Source: Acidobacteriota bacterium
GTDB taxonomy: Bacteria > Acidobacteriota > Terriglobia > Terriglobales > Acidobacteriaceae
Assembly: GCA_023410055.1 (NCBI GenBank)
Contig: JAEYQK010000117.1
Location: 1 to 27,560, forward strand
Direction: 5' to 3'
Length of the DNA: 27,560 bases
The notes beneath the pieces were generated by a model. That model was not told the DNA's origin, ran no database searches, and worked only from the letters and a program-made list of their open reading frames with translations. This document shows, in pieces, positions 15,116 to 22,678 of the stretch; position 1 is the stretch's first letter, and each line of letters begins with the position of its first letter. Position numbers and translations under genes: made by a program.

Positions 15116-16387
15116 ATGGGAAACTCGCACCAGAAGGGTTGGGTCGTGCTGCGCGGTAAGAAATGGTACGGCTATTACCGCAAGGTGGTATTCGATCCGA
15201 TCAACAATGAAGAGAAAGTAGACACCGTTCCAGTGGTTCTTGGCCTGAAATCGGAGCTCACGAAGTTTCAGGCACGAGAGCGGCTGGAGCAGGAAATCGC
15301 GCGCGCGACAGGCCAGAATACCAACGGCCGGATCAAGAACGATGGCGCGGTCACGTTTGGCTGGTTCGTGCGCACCCGCTTCCTTCCCCTGAAGGAAGCG
15401 ATCTGGAAACCAGAGACGGCGAAGGTGAAGAAGTTGATCATCCAAAAGGATCTGACGGAAGTGTTTGAAAGCGTCCCGCTGGAAAACTTCGACCGCTTCA
15501 CCTTGCAGGTTCACCTCAACAAACTGGCCACCACCCAGTCGAAAGATAGGGTGCTGCAGATTCGCGCGTATTTGCGGGACATTTTCGCCGAGGCGGTCGA
15601 GCAGGACTTTCTCACGAAAGATCCTGCCCGCAAGGTCACGGTCCCGTCACAATTGCGGGACACGGATCGCACCACGTTGACCTGGGAGCAGCTCCGTCAG
15701 GCGTTGGTCACTCTGCCGTTACGCGACCGGGTATTGCTGGAGTTGGACATGACCAACGCACTGCGACCCTCCGAGTTGTTTGCGTTGCGCTGGAAGTGTT
15801 TCAACCGCGCGGAGGCGAAAATGCAGGTTTTCGAAACCGCGTACCGAGGTGCCCTGCGGCCTTGGGGCAAGACCAGGAAGAGTCTGGGGCTCATCCATCT
15901 GCCGAAAGCGCTGGTCGAGGCGCTCGCGCGATGGAAGCGGCAGTGCCCCGATGCTTCGCCCGATGCATTCATCTTTCCGGATGCGAAGGGCGGCTTCATG
16001 GACACCGGCAACTACCGTCGTCGGGTGTTGCACAAACTGGCGATTGATCTTGCTCTTCCCAAGCTGACTTTTCAGGTCATCCGGCGTAGCATCGCCACGC
16101 TGGCGCAACGCAAGGGCACGGTCAAGGACGTGCAAGGACTGCTTCGCCATTCGCGCACGGCCACCACGACCGATGTCTACATGCAGGAGTTGCCCGAAGG
16201 CGTCGCCGCCACCGTCAACGAGATCAACCGCGAGCTCAGAAGGGAGCCCAAGATAAAGAAGTCGAAGCTCGCAAAACGTTCTGGAAATTTGCTACCAAAA
16301 ACGTCGCAGCTCGAAGAAGTTTCTGCGAATTTGCTACCAAATGCTACCAAAAGCAGCAGCTCGAAAAATGTGGGCCTTTGTAATTGA
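15116..16387 (+). CDS. int: Tyrosine recombinase integrase of a tRNA-Ala element
   Basis: A 423-residue phage-type tyrosine integrase. The N-terminal arm-binding region contains a GWVVLRGKKWYGYYRK beta motif, the core-binding domain spans about 80-175, and the catalytic domain about 185-365. Catalytic residues: R217 (ALRPSELFALRW), K252 or K255, R323 (FQVIRRSIATLA), H345 (LLRHSRT) and nucleophile Y355 (TTTDVYMQE). The histidine usually three residues before the second arginine is Q320. The last 60 residues are basic and Asn/Ser-rich, encoded by repeated GCTACCAAA DNA. The stop lies 19 bp from the tRNA-Ala 3' end and transcription points at the tRNA, the standard layout of an integrated island. 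Confidence 0.92.
   Translation: MGNSHQKGWVVLRGKKWYGYYRKVVFDPINNEEKVDTVPVVLGLKSELTKFQARERLEQEIARATGQNTNGRIKNDGAVTFGWFVRTRFLPLKEAIWKPETAKVKKLIIQKDLTEVFESVPLENFDRFTLQVHLNKLATTQSKDRVLQIRAYLRDIFAEAVEQDFLTKDPARKVTVPSQLRDTDRTTLTWEQLRQALVTLPLRDRVLLELDMTNALRPSELFALRWKCFNRAEAKMQVFETAYRGALRPWGKTRKSLGLIHLPKALVEALARWKRQCPDASPDAFIFPDAKGGFMDTGNYRRRVLHKLAIDLALPKLTFQVIRRSIATLAQRKGTVKDVQGLLRHSRTATTTDVYMQELPEGVAATVNEINRELRREPKIKKSKLAKRSGNLLPKTSQLEEVSANLLPNATKSSSSKNVGLCN
16286..16365 (+). repeat. Direct repeats, possible integrase arm sites
   Basis: Three copies of TGCTACCAAA start at 16290, 16332 and 16342, and GCAGCTCGAA occurs at 16306-16315 and 16356-16365. They lie 42-121 bp from the tRNA 3' end, inside the end of int. 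Repeated short sites at this distance from an attachment core fit arm-type integrase binding sites, though they may only reflect a duplicated protein tail. Confidence 0.4.
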
Positions 16388-16406
16388 TTGAAATTAGGTA
16401 GGTTAT

Positions 16407-16482
16407 TGGTGGACCTGGTCGGGATCGAACCGACGACCTCTTCCATGCCATGGAAGCGCGCTCCCAGCTGCGCCACAGGCCC
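16407..16482 (-). tRNA. tRNA-Ala (anticodon GGC)
   Basis: Read on the minus strand, the 76 nt fold as a complete cloverleaf: acceptor GGGCCTG with CAGGTCC (one G-U), D stem GCGC/GCGC, anticodon stem CTTCC/GGAAG with loop ATGGCAT (anticodon GGC, Ala), T stem GTCGG/CCGAC with loop TTCGATC, discriminator A and encoded CCA. The integrase gene ends next to its 3' end, so the 3' half is the probable attachment site. Confidence 0.95.
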
Positions 16483-16497
16483 ACTCAGGTTGAATTC

Positions 16498-16527
16498 ATT
16501 CTCGCTTACCACGACCGCTTTCGTCAA
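16498..16527 (-). promoter_or_regulatory. Probable tRNA-Ala promoter
   Basis: On the minus strand TTGACG (16527-16522) is followed after 18 bp by GAGAAT (16503-16498), ending 15 bp before the tRNA 5' end. The -35 is good and the -10 is moderate. Confidence 0.4.
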
Positions 16528-16606
16528 CGTTTGCGAGAGCGTCAATAACCAGTACGCCAGATTCCGCAGATCGTGGTCAGCGCATCCCACTGTTCAGGGA
16601 ATCGAG

Positions 16607-16855
16607 ATGGCGTACGGCAAGAAATTGGGCCTTGGAGCTGTGTTTTGGATCACGTTCGTTATCTTCGGGCTGCTCGTTCTCACTGGAATCTTCTACTGGA
16701 TGGTCGCCAAACCCAACCCCGTGCCTCACAGCCCTGCTAGGCCCAACGGAGCGCTCTTTTCATATCCGATGATCACACCTGCCCCATGTCTCGCTCTGGA
16801 GTCCCCGTTACCCAATGGCGCACCTTCTTGGGAATTTTGGTCCCAAAGTTCATAA
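16607..16855 (+). CDS. Small single-pass membrane protein, unknown
   Basis: An 82-residue predicted protein with one hydrophobic segment at about residues 8-33 (GLGAVFWITFVIFGLLVLTG, then IFYWMV), followed by a Pro-rich tail. AGGGA lies 6 nt before ATG 16607, supporting the start; the longer frame from 16388 runs antisense through the tRNA. No family is recognised. It stands just outside the tRNA, at the beginning of the resident chromosome. Confidence 0.5.
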   Translation: MAYGKKLGLGAVFWITFVIFGLLVLTGIFYWMVAKPNPVPHSPARPNGALFSYPMITPAPCLALESPLPNGAPSWEFWSQSS

Positions 16856-16916
16856 TTATTCCAACTCAGGTTCCAGAGTTTTTCATCTCACTACAACGCT
16901 CTCGTCGGAGATGTTC

Positions 16917-17621
16917 ATGAAAACGACAGTCCTCATTCTCGCGCTGCTCACATTTCTCGCTTCCCTGGGGCAGGTTTCTCAGCCAACGCCGAACCGGCCA
17001 GCCTCGACACCAGCCAGCGTCCCGACCTCAATGGCGGCCGTTGGACCCGAGATGAATGCAATGCTGTCCAATTTGCAGCGCGCGGCAGAACAGACTTCAA
17101 TGGACCTCGGCAGACTTTCCGTCAAGAAATGGAAGGCCGATTCTGCATTCAAAGATCAGACCCAGCACGACATAAGCTCCGTCCAGTCGAACGTTAGCGC
17201 TTCCCTTCCCGGTCTGATTTCGCAGGTGCGCTCAAATCCCGATAGCGTCGTCAGTCTTTTCAAACTTTACCGCAATGTAGACGCCCTGCTCGACGTCGTC
17301 CGGGGGGTCGCCGAGTCAGCTGGCGCATTCGGCTCCAAGTCCGAATTCGATGCGCTACAGGCTGATTCGCATAATCTCTCCTCTGTACGCGCAAGTCTTG
17401 CAGCCCAACTCGATTCCGTGGCGGTGGCGAACGAGTCTGCTTTCAGCAGAACGAAGGCGCAGCTTGCTCAGCTCCAAGCTGCTGCGGCCGCTGCCCCTCC
17501 TAAGAAGATCATCGTCGACGACAACGAGTCCGCAAAGAAGCCCGCGCGAAAAAAGAAGCCGGCTCCCGCCAAGCCAACAGCCCAAACTCCCCCGTCACAA
17601 TCTCAGCCGACTAAACCGTAA
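16917..17621 (+). CDS. Exported protein with Lys/Ala/Pro-rich tail, unknown
   Basis: A 234-residue protein with a signal peptide (MKTTVLILALLTFLASLGQV, cleavage near residue 20), a Pro/Thr/Ser linker to about 40, a mostly helical middle region to about 190, and a low-complexity tail rich in Lys, Pro and Gln. The start is ATG 16917 because GGAG (16907-16910) is 6 nt upstream; ATG 16911 in the same frame is too close to it. No known family; the composition suggests a periplasmic or envelope protein. Confidence 0.75.
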   Translation: MKTTVLILALLTFLASLGQVSQPTPNRPASTPASVPTSMAAVGPEMNAMLSNLQRAAEQTSMDLGRLSVKKWKADSAFKDQTQHDISSVQSNVSASLPGLISQVRSNPDSVVSLFKLYRNVDALLDVVRGVAESAGAFGSKSEFDALQADSHNLSSVRASLAAQLDSVAVANESAFSRTKAQLAQLQAAAAAAPPKKIIVDDNESAKKPARKKKPAPAKPTAQTPPSQSQPTKP

Positions 17622-17663
17622 ACTGCTGAAAGCAAGCATGTTTCACCGCATCGCAGGTGCTTG

Positions 17664-17692
17664 GGAACTTTTTCGACCGGGCTGGGGTCTAA
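17664..17692 (+). promoter_or_regulatory. ECF-type promoter upstream of the sigma factor gene
   Basis: GGAACTT (17664-17670), 16 bp, then GTCTAA (17687-17692). This closely matches the RpoE-type promoter pattern (GGAACTT then TCTAA-like -10 at this spacing). It would start transcription near 17700, about 150 nt before the ECF sigma factor gene, implying autoregulation. Confidence 0.65.
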
Positions 17693-17851
17693 CTACTGTA
17701 GATGGGCTCTGGCGGAACCAATCAGACCCAAGGACGGTTCTCTCCAGCGTTCATCTTGGTTGGGTGCGAGCTGTACGGTTTACGTTACTTTAGGTTGTAT
17801 GTACGTTCGTTGTAGTTGTTGCAACTCTCTGCTAATGTGGAGGATAACGCC

Positions 17852-18559
17852 ATGAATCCAATGGCGGGAGCAACAACCTTGGGCGAAATCGCAAGCGCGA
17901 TTGGTGCTCGGGCCGAAGAAGCCTCGGTCGTGGCCGAACTGAAGGCCGGATCTGAGGAGGCTTACGCCTGGCTCATCACGCAGTATAATCAGCCAATTTA
18001 TAACGTCATCTATCGCATCCTCAATGATCCCGCGGACGCTGCTGATACTACACAAGAAGTGTTCATCAAGGTCTTTCGTGGGATGAAGCATTTCAACGGC
18101 GAATCAAGCCTCAAAACGTGGATCTATAGGATCGCGCTTCACGAGGCTTCAAATCACCGGCGATGGTGGTTTCGTCATAAATCCAAAGAAGCGTCTATCG
18201 AACCCACGCCTGAAGAATGCGAGTCTTCGGACAATGGCCAAGGTTGGGGATTACGGGACGCGCTCGTGGACGAAGGCAGTTCTCCGTTTGAATCGCTTGC
18301 AAAGAATGAACTCAGGGCCCGAGTCGAAAATGTGTTGAAAGAAGTTCAGGAGCCGTACCGGACAACAGTTATCCTTCGCGATATTGAAGAGCTTTCCTAC
18401 GAAGAGATCGCCGAGGTTATGGAGACATCTCTTGGAACGGTCAAATCGCGATTGATGCGCGGACGTGAAGCCCTTAAGAAGAAATTGGAATCGATCATGG
18501 CTAATGGCAACAATCAGGCTTCACCCCGGTCACAAAGCGAACTAGAGGTGACGTCATGA
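17852..18559 (+). CDS. ECF-family RNA polymerase sigma factor
   Basis: A 235-residue RpoE/SigW-like sigma factor. The sigma-2 region spans about 35-110 (AYAWLITQYNQPIYNVIYRI, DAADTTQEVFIKVFRG, SSLKTWIYRIALHEASNHRR), and sigma-4 about 160-225 (EPYRTTVILRDIEELSYEEI, AEVMETSLGTVKSRLMRGRE). It directs RNA polymerase to a specific stress or envelope regulon. The start at ATG 17852 has GGAGG 8 nt upstream; the in-frame 17816 start lacks this. It overlaps the downstream anti-sigma gene by 4 nt (ATGA), so the two are coupled. The ECF-type promoter at 17664-17692 suggests positive autoregulation. Confidence 0.93.
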   Translation: MNPMAGATTLGEIASAIGARAEEASVVAELKAGSEEAYAWLITQYNQPIYNVIYRILNDPADAADTTQEVFIKVFRGMKHFNGESSLKTWIYRIALHEASNHRRWWFRHKSKEASIEPTPEECESSDNGQGWGLRDALVDEGSSPFESLAKNELRARVENVLKEVQEPYRTTVILRDIEELSYEEIAEVMETSLGTVKSRLMRGREALKKKLESIMANGNNQASPRSQSELEVTS

Positions 18560-19227
18560 ATTGCACCGAGACTAGGTCGTTGTTTTCCTTATACCTGGAC
18601 GGGGCGGTCACGGGACGCCAGATGACCGAAATCGACGAGCACCGCAGAAGTTGCTCGTCCTGCGCCCATGAGTACCAAATGTTGCGTCAGACGCAGCTTG
18701 CGGTCTCAAGCGTCGGGCGCCGGCAACCCCCGCCCGATCTAGCTCTCCGTCTTCGGGTAACTTTGTCTCATGAGATTGCACGACAGAAACGTCCTGTTTT
18801 TGAGGGCGTAATTACCCGGATCGATAATGCTATGCGTGGGATTATGGTGCCGGCTACTGCTGGCGCCTTGAGCGCCATTGCGTTCCTGGCACTTCTCGTC
18901 GGCTTCTTTGCCGTCCCCACTACGGTTCAGGCAAGAAGTTCTGATGTTCCAACCATGCTCCGCACTCAGCCGGAGTTGAGGTTTAGTCCTTTCGGCTGGC
19001 AAACCAGCGACATTGAGGCTGATTCGCTTGTGGTTGATGTTTCAGTCGACCCGAATGGCCGTGTTCAAGACTACCGCATCATTTCGGCCCCCTCGGACTC
19101 GTCTGAAATGATGAGCCAGCTAAACAACATGTTGATCTTTACACAGTTCCGGCCCGCGACCTCCTTTGGACGACCAGTTGCCGGAAGGGCGCTGCTTTCT
19201 TTTTCCAAGATCAACGTAAAAGGATAA
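18556..19227 (+). CDS. Zinc-finger transmembrane anti-sigma factor with TonB-like domain
   Basis: A 223-residue partner of the preceding sigma factor. The cytoplasmic N-terminus has an anti-sigma zinc-finger pattern, H29-x3-C33-x2-C36 with C3 as a possible fourth ligand. One transmembrane segment at about 97-120 follows. The C-terminal region (about 130-223) resembles a small TonB C-terminal-like fold (LVVDVSVDPNGRVQDYRIIS). This arrangement suggests an envelope sensor holding the sigma factor at the membrane. It overlaps the sigma gene by 4 nt and is followed by a terminator. Confidence 0.85.
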   Translation: MNCTETRSLFSLYLDGAVTGRQMTEIDEHRRSCSSCAHEYQMLRQTQLAVSSVGRRQPPPDLALRLRVTLSHEIARQKRPVFEGVITRIDNAMRGIMVPATAGALSAIAFLALLVGFFAVPTTVQARSSDVPTMLRTQPELRFSPFGWQTSDIEADSLVVDVSVDPNGRVQDYRIISAPSDSSEMMSQLNNMLIFTQFRPATSFGRPVAGRALLSFSKINVKG

Positions 19228-19250
19228 TCGCCTCTGATGCTCAGAACCAT

Positions 19251-19275
19251 GCCGCCAGCCCGACTGGCGGCTTTT
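19251..19275 (+). terminator. Rho-independent terminator after the sigma/anti-sigma operon
   Basis: A perfect 8-bp stem (GCCGCCAG at 19251-19258, CTGGCGGC at 19264-19271) with a 5-nt loop, followed by TTTT. It lies 24 bp after the anti-sigma stop. Confidence 0.85.
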
Positions 19276-19353
19276 CATTACCATATCGTTTGCTGATACT
19301 GGTTAGCTGTTCTGTTAAACTTTGTCTTACATCCCGCTTTTCTCAGGAGCCAC

Positions 19354-20874
19354 GTGCTGCAGCGTATAGCATTATTAACCGTTCTCTGCGGAGCGCTCAT
19401 TCCGACGGCATCTGCGCAACAGCAACAGGGCAAGGCATCCCTGGATGTCAGCGAAACCTTATTCAGCGTTATTACAACTATCAATGTCTGCGGCTATGAT
19501 CAGGATTTGGCGACCTCCGATCCGCTGCGTCTCCGCGTTCTAGCAGAAGTGAACCGCGAGATCGAGAAATCGTACTCCGCTCAGCAGGCCCGGAAAAACG
19601 TCTGTGACTACTATCGTGACCATCGTCAGTCCGACCAGTCGCGCGATCTCGCCCAGTATGTTTCGCTGGCACTGAACCTCGGTCCGCCGCCTGCTTTTAC
19701 GCCAACGATTAGCGAGGCTGACCTTCCTCCCGATGCGGCCTCCATTCTAGGCATTCAGCACGGCCTGCAGAACTTCTACACTGGCGCCAACCTGCACGAC
19801 GTGTGGCGACGGCACGCGAAAGAATACGACGCGCTCATTGATGCCAACAATGAAGCCATCGCCAAGATGCTTTTGGCTACTGACGTCTACCTCAAGGTTC
19901 CTGTGGGCGGATACGGAGGTCGGCGACTCTCTATCTTGGTCGAACCAATGGCTGGCGCATCCCGCTCCAACGCTCGGAATTATGGAACCGAGTACTACAT
20001 CGTGGTCTCGCCTGAGAAGGGTGAACTGAAGATTGATCAGATTCGCCACACCTATCTTCATTTCATTCTGGATCCGTTGGCAATGAAGCGCGGCACGACG
20101 ATGCAACGCCTTTCGCCGCTGCTTGACCTTGTTAAGAACGCGCCGATGGATAGCACTTACAAAAAGGACATCACGCTCCTTTTAACTGAGTCCATCATCA
20201 AAGCCGTGGAGGCGAGGACTGAGCCCGGCAAGGGCCCCGATGCCGAACAAAAGCGTCAGCAAAAAGTAACAGAGGCGACCCGTGAAGGTTTTATCCTGAC
20301 GCCGTATTTTTACGAACAACTTGTTCAGTTCGAAAAAGATCCTCGCGCTCTTCAGGATACTTACGGTGACTGGTTGCACTTTATAGACTTGTCTCGCGAA
20401 AAGCATCGCGCCAGCGAGATTCAATTCGCCTCTACTTCAACGCCGGACGTGGTAAGTACGGTCAAGCCGGTTAACCTGCTTGATGAAGCGGAAAAGTATT
20501 TCGTTAAAGGCGACTACGCTCGGGCCAAAGAGATCGCACAGAAGGCGCTGGACTCTCATTCGGCAGACCCAGGGCGATCGTACTTTGTACTTGCGCGCGT
20601 CGAACTCTCAAGCAGGAATATCGATGGCGCCCAGGCTCTCTTCCAAAAGGCGATCGAGTCCACACATGAGCCCCGTTTTGTTGCCTGGTCGAATATCTAT
20701 CTGGGGCGCATCTTTGACCTGAAGTCTGAACGCGACAATGCTCTGAAGCATTACCGCGCAGCATTGGACTCCGGTGACACTTCGTCGGTAACCAAGTCGG
20801 CTGCCGAACGCGGTTTAAAGCAGGCTTATCAACCTCCGGCATCTCAGAAGCCGCAGGGTACGCAAGAACAGTAG
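19354..20874 (+). CDS. Exported TPR-containing protein
   Basis: A 506-residue exported protein. The signal peptide is at about 1-21 (MLQRIALLTVLCGALIPTAS, then AQ). Residues 25-350 form an uncharacterised domain (includes GGYGGRRLSILVEPMAGASR and TEYYIVVSPEKGE), and TPR-like repeats lie at about 375-485 (AEKYFVKGDYARAKEIAQKA, then ALFQKAIESTHEPRFVAWSN). It ends in a Gln/Pro-rich tail. The start is GTG 19354, with AGGAG only 4 nt upstream. Probably periplasmic; function unknown. Followed after 48 nt by a second exported TPR-like gene. Confidence 0.8.
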   Translation: MLQRIALLTVLCGALIPTASAQQQQGKASLDVSETLFSVITTINVCGYDQDLATSDPLRLRVLAEVNREIEKSYSAQQARKNVCDYYRDHRQSDQSRDLAQYVSLALNLGPPPAFTPTISEADLPPDAASILGIQHGLQNFYTGANLHDVWRRHAKEYDALIDANNEAIAKMLLATDVYLKVPVGGYGGRRLSILVEPMAGASRSNARNYGTEYYIVVSPEKGELKIDQIRHTYLHFILDPLAMKRGTTMQRLSPLLDLVKNAPMDSTYKKDITLLLTESIIKAVEARTEPGKGPDAEQKRQQKVTEATREGFILTPYFYEQLVQFEKDPRALQDTYGDWLHFIDLSREKHRASEIQFASTSTPDVVSTVKPVNLLDEAEKYFVKGDYARAKEIAQKALDSHSADPGRSYFVLARVELSSRNIDGAQALFQKAIESTHEPRFVAWSNIYLGRIFDLKSERDNALKHYRAALDSGDTSSVTKSAAERGLKQAYQPPASQKPQGTQEQ

Positions 20875-20922
20875 AACCGATTTCGTGGGGCCAATTAGCG
20901 TCTCACCAATTGAGGAGTAACA

Positions 20923-21777
20923 ATGAAGAAGTTAGTAGTAGCATCAATGGTATTCGCTACAACGTTAGTGGCCCTTGCGCAAGCACCGCCAAAGCCCGCC
21001 CAGAATTCGCAGCCACAAAACGCTGCACCGCAAGGCAAGGTTCTGCCCCAAGCCAAGAGTCAGCCAGAGTACAAGGCGTTCCAGGACGCTATGGCTATGA
21101 TTCAGCAGGGTGACCCAGTTCAGGGCGAAGCCGCCGCTAATGGATTCGCCGACAAGTACAAGGGTAGCGAGATAAGCCCCGTTCTCTATCACCGTGTTTT
21201 GCAGTTCTACCAAAAGAACAACAACGCCGAGAAAGCGACGGAGATGGGCAAGAAGATTCTTGCTATGACTCCAAATGATCCGATCGCGAACGTCCTCGTC
21301 GCCACCATGATTTCGGAGCGTGTTCGCGAAACAGATCTCGACAAAGACGAGCGCCTCACCGAAGCCGAGAATGACGCTAAGCGCTCGCTCCAGACCGTCG
21401 ATACAGATTTCTTGGCGAATCCCGGCACGCCCCAGGAACACATCGATGCTTCCAAGAACATGATCCGTTCGATGGCCTACTCCGCTCTGGCTAATGTCGA
21501 AGCTGCGCGATCGAATTTCCCGGCTGCGGAGAACTACTACAAACAGGCCGTATCTCTTCCCGGCGCCCAAATCGATGCGGTCACCTGGCTCCGGTATGCT
21601 CTTCTCCTCGATAACGAAAAAAAGTACGCAGAAGCAATGTCAGTCGCCAACAAGGCATATGACGCCGCGCCCGCTGGAAGTCAGACCCAGGATCTCGTCA
21701 AGAAGGAGCGGGAGCGACTGATGATGCTCTCCAGTTCTGCTCCTGCCACACAAACAAGCGCCCCGGCTAAGCAGTAG
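20923..21777 (+). CDS. Exported TPR-like repeat protein
   Basis: A 284-residue protein with a signal peptide (MKKLVVASMVFATTLVALAQ) and a Pro/Gln/Ala linker, then helical TPR-like units over about 45-270 (ALANVEAARSNFPAAENYYK, then LRYALLLDNEKKYAEAMSVA). GAGGAGT stands 6 nt before the ATG. Likely a periplasmic scaffold; no specific function can be assigned. It is followed by a strong terminator. Confidence 0.82.
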   Translation: MKKLVVASMVFATTLVALAQAPPKPAQNSQPQNAAPQGKVLPQAKSQPEYKAFQDAMAMIQQGDPVQGEAAANGFADKYKGSEISPVLYHRVLQFYQKNNNAEKATEMGKKILAMTPNDPIANVLVATMISERVRETDLDKDERLTEAENDAKRSLQTVDTDFLANPGTPQEHIDASKNMIRSMAYSALANVEAARSNFPAAENYYKQAVSLPGAQIDAVTWLRYALLLDNEKKYAEAMSVANKAYDAAPAGSQTQDLVKKERERLMMLSSSAPATQTSAPAKQ

Positions 21778-21799
21778 CTATTTCTTGTGTTCCGAGTGA

Positions 21800-21835
21800 A
21801 CCCACCGCGTATCAACGTGGTGGGTGTTCTCTTTT
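21800..21835 (+). terminator. Rho-independent terminator
   Basis: An 11-bp stem (ACCCACCGCGT at 21800-21810 with ACGTGGTGGGT at 21815-21825, one G-T pair), loop ATCA, followed by GTTCTCTTTT. It separates the TPR gene from rnc. Confidence 0.8.
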
Positions 21836-21877
21836 AGAATGCCGTACACTAAACTTCGGAACTGAACTCACTCGCTC

Positions 21878-22678
21878 ATGAAAGCACAGGATATCTCCTC
21901 TCTCGAGGATCAAATCGAATACCGGTTTCGCAACCCGGAATTGCTGACTCAGGCACTCACCCACAGCTCGTACGCGCGCGAGCACGACAGCCCAGACGCT
22001 GCAGACAGCGCCATCCATGACAATGAACAACTGGAGTTCCTTGGCGACGCGATACTGGGTTTTGTGACAAGCCAGAACCTCTTCGAACGTCATCCCGACT
22101 TCCGTGAAGGACAGTTGTCAAAGCTCCGGGCCTACTTGGTAAGCGAAAAACACCTGATTCGCGCGGCCAAGACTTTGCATCTCGGGAGGTATCTGCGCCT
22201 TGGCAGAGGAGAAGAAAAGAGCGGAGGTCGAAACAAGACCACGCTCCAGGTTGACGCCCTTGAAGCCCTTCTTGCAGCCCTATACCTCGATTCAGACATC
22301 GATCAAGTTCGTAAATTCATTCTCGGCGTGATCGTCGAACCGGAGATGAAGCGCCTGAAGAAGAGCTCTGCAAACGGCTTCCCTGTAACAGATTACAAGT
22401 CCGCGCTGCAAGAAACCGCACACTCCATGTCTAGGCCTCAACCAACCTACGTACTCGTAAGCGAAGAGGGACCTGAGCATCAGAAAACATTTACAATCGA
22501 AGCTAGACTTTCTTCTAGCGGAGCGCAGGGCAAGCTGGAATATGTTGGACGAGGTCAGGGCCCGACCAAGAAGAGGGCCGAACAGGACGCCGCTCGCCAA
22601 GCCATAGAATATTTATGGTCCCTGGATCAAAAGAATAAGCTTTCCGCCAGGCAAAAAAAGAAAGCTAGTCATGAGTGA
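21878..22678 (+). CDS. rnc: Ribonuclease III
   Basis: A 266-residue RNase III, the double-strand-specific endoribonuclease that processes rRNA precursors and structured mRNAs. The signature NEQLEFLGDAIL is at 49-60 (E53 and D57 catalytic), the second metal site is D126/E129 (VDALEALLAALY), and the C-terminal dsRNA-binding domain spans about 178-250 (DYKSALQETAHSMSRPQPTY and GRGQGPTKKRAEQDAARQAI). The tail is Lys-rich. It overlaps lepB1 by 8 nt, so they form one operon. If a crRNA processing role were sought it would not be here, since type I systems use Cas6. Confidence 0.95.
   Translation: MKAQDISSLEDQIEYRFRNPELLTQALTHSSYAREHDSPDAADSAIHDNEQLEFLGDAILGFVTSQNLFERHPDFREGQLSKLRAYLVSEKHLIRAAKTLHLGRYLRLGRGEEKSGGRNKTTLQVDALEALLAALYLDSDIDQVRKFILGVIVEPEMKRLKKSSANGFPVTDYKSALQETAHSMSRPQPTYVLVSEEGPEHQKTFTIEARLSSSGAQGKLEYVGRGQGPTKKRAEQDAARQAIEYLWSLDQKNKLSARQKKKASHE

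Noticed and set aside
21878..22678. RNase III as a CRISPR component
   Set aside because: Type I-G systems process crRNA with a Cas6-like domain; this rnc lies in a housekeeping operon far from the array.
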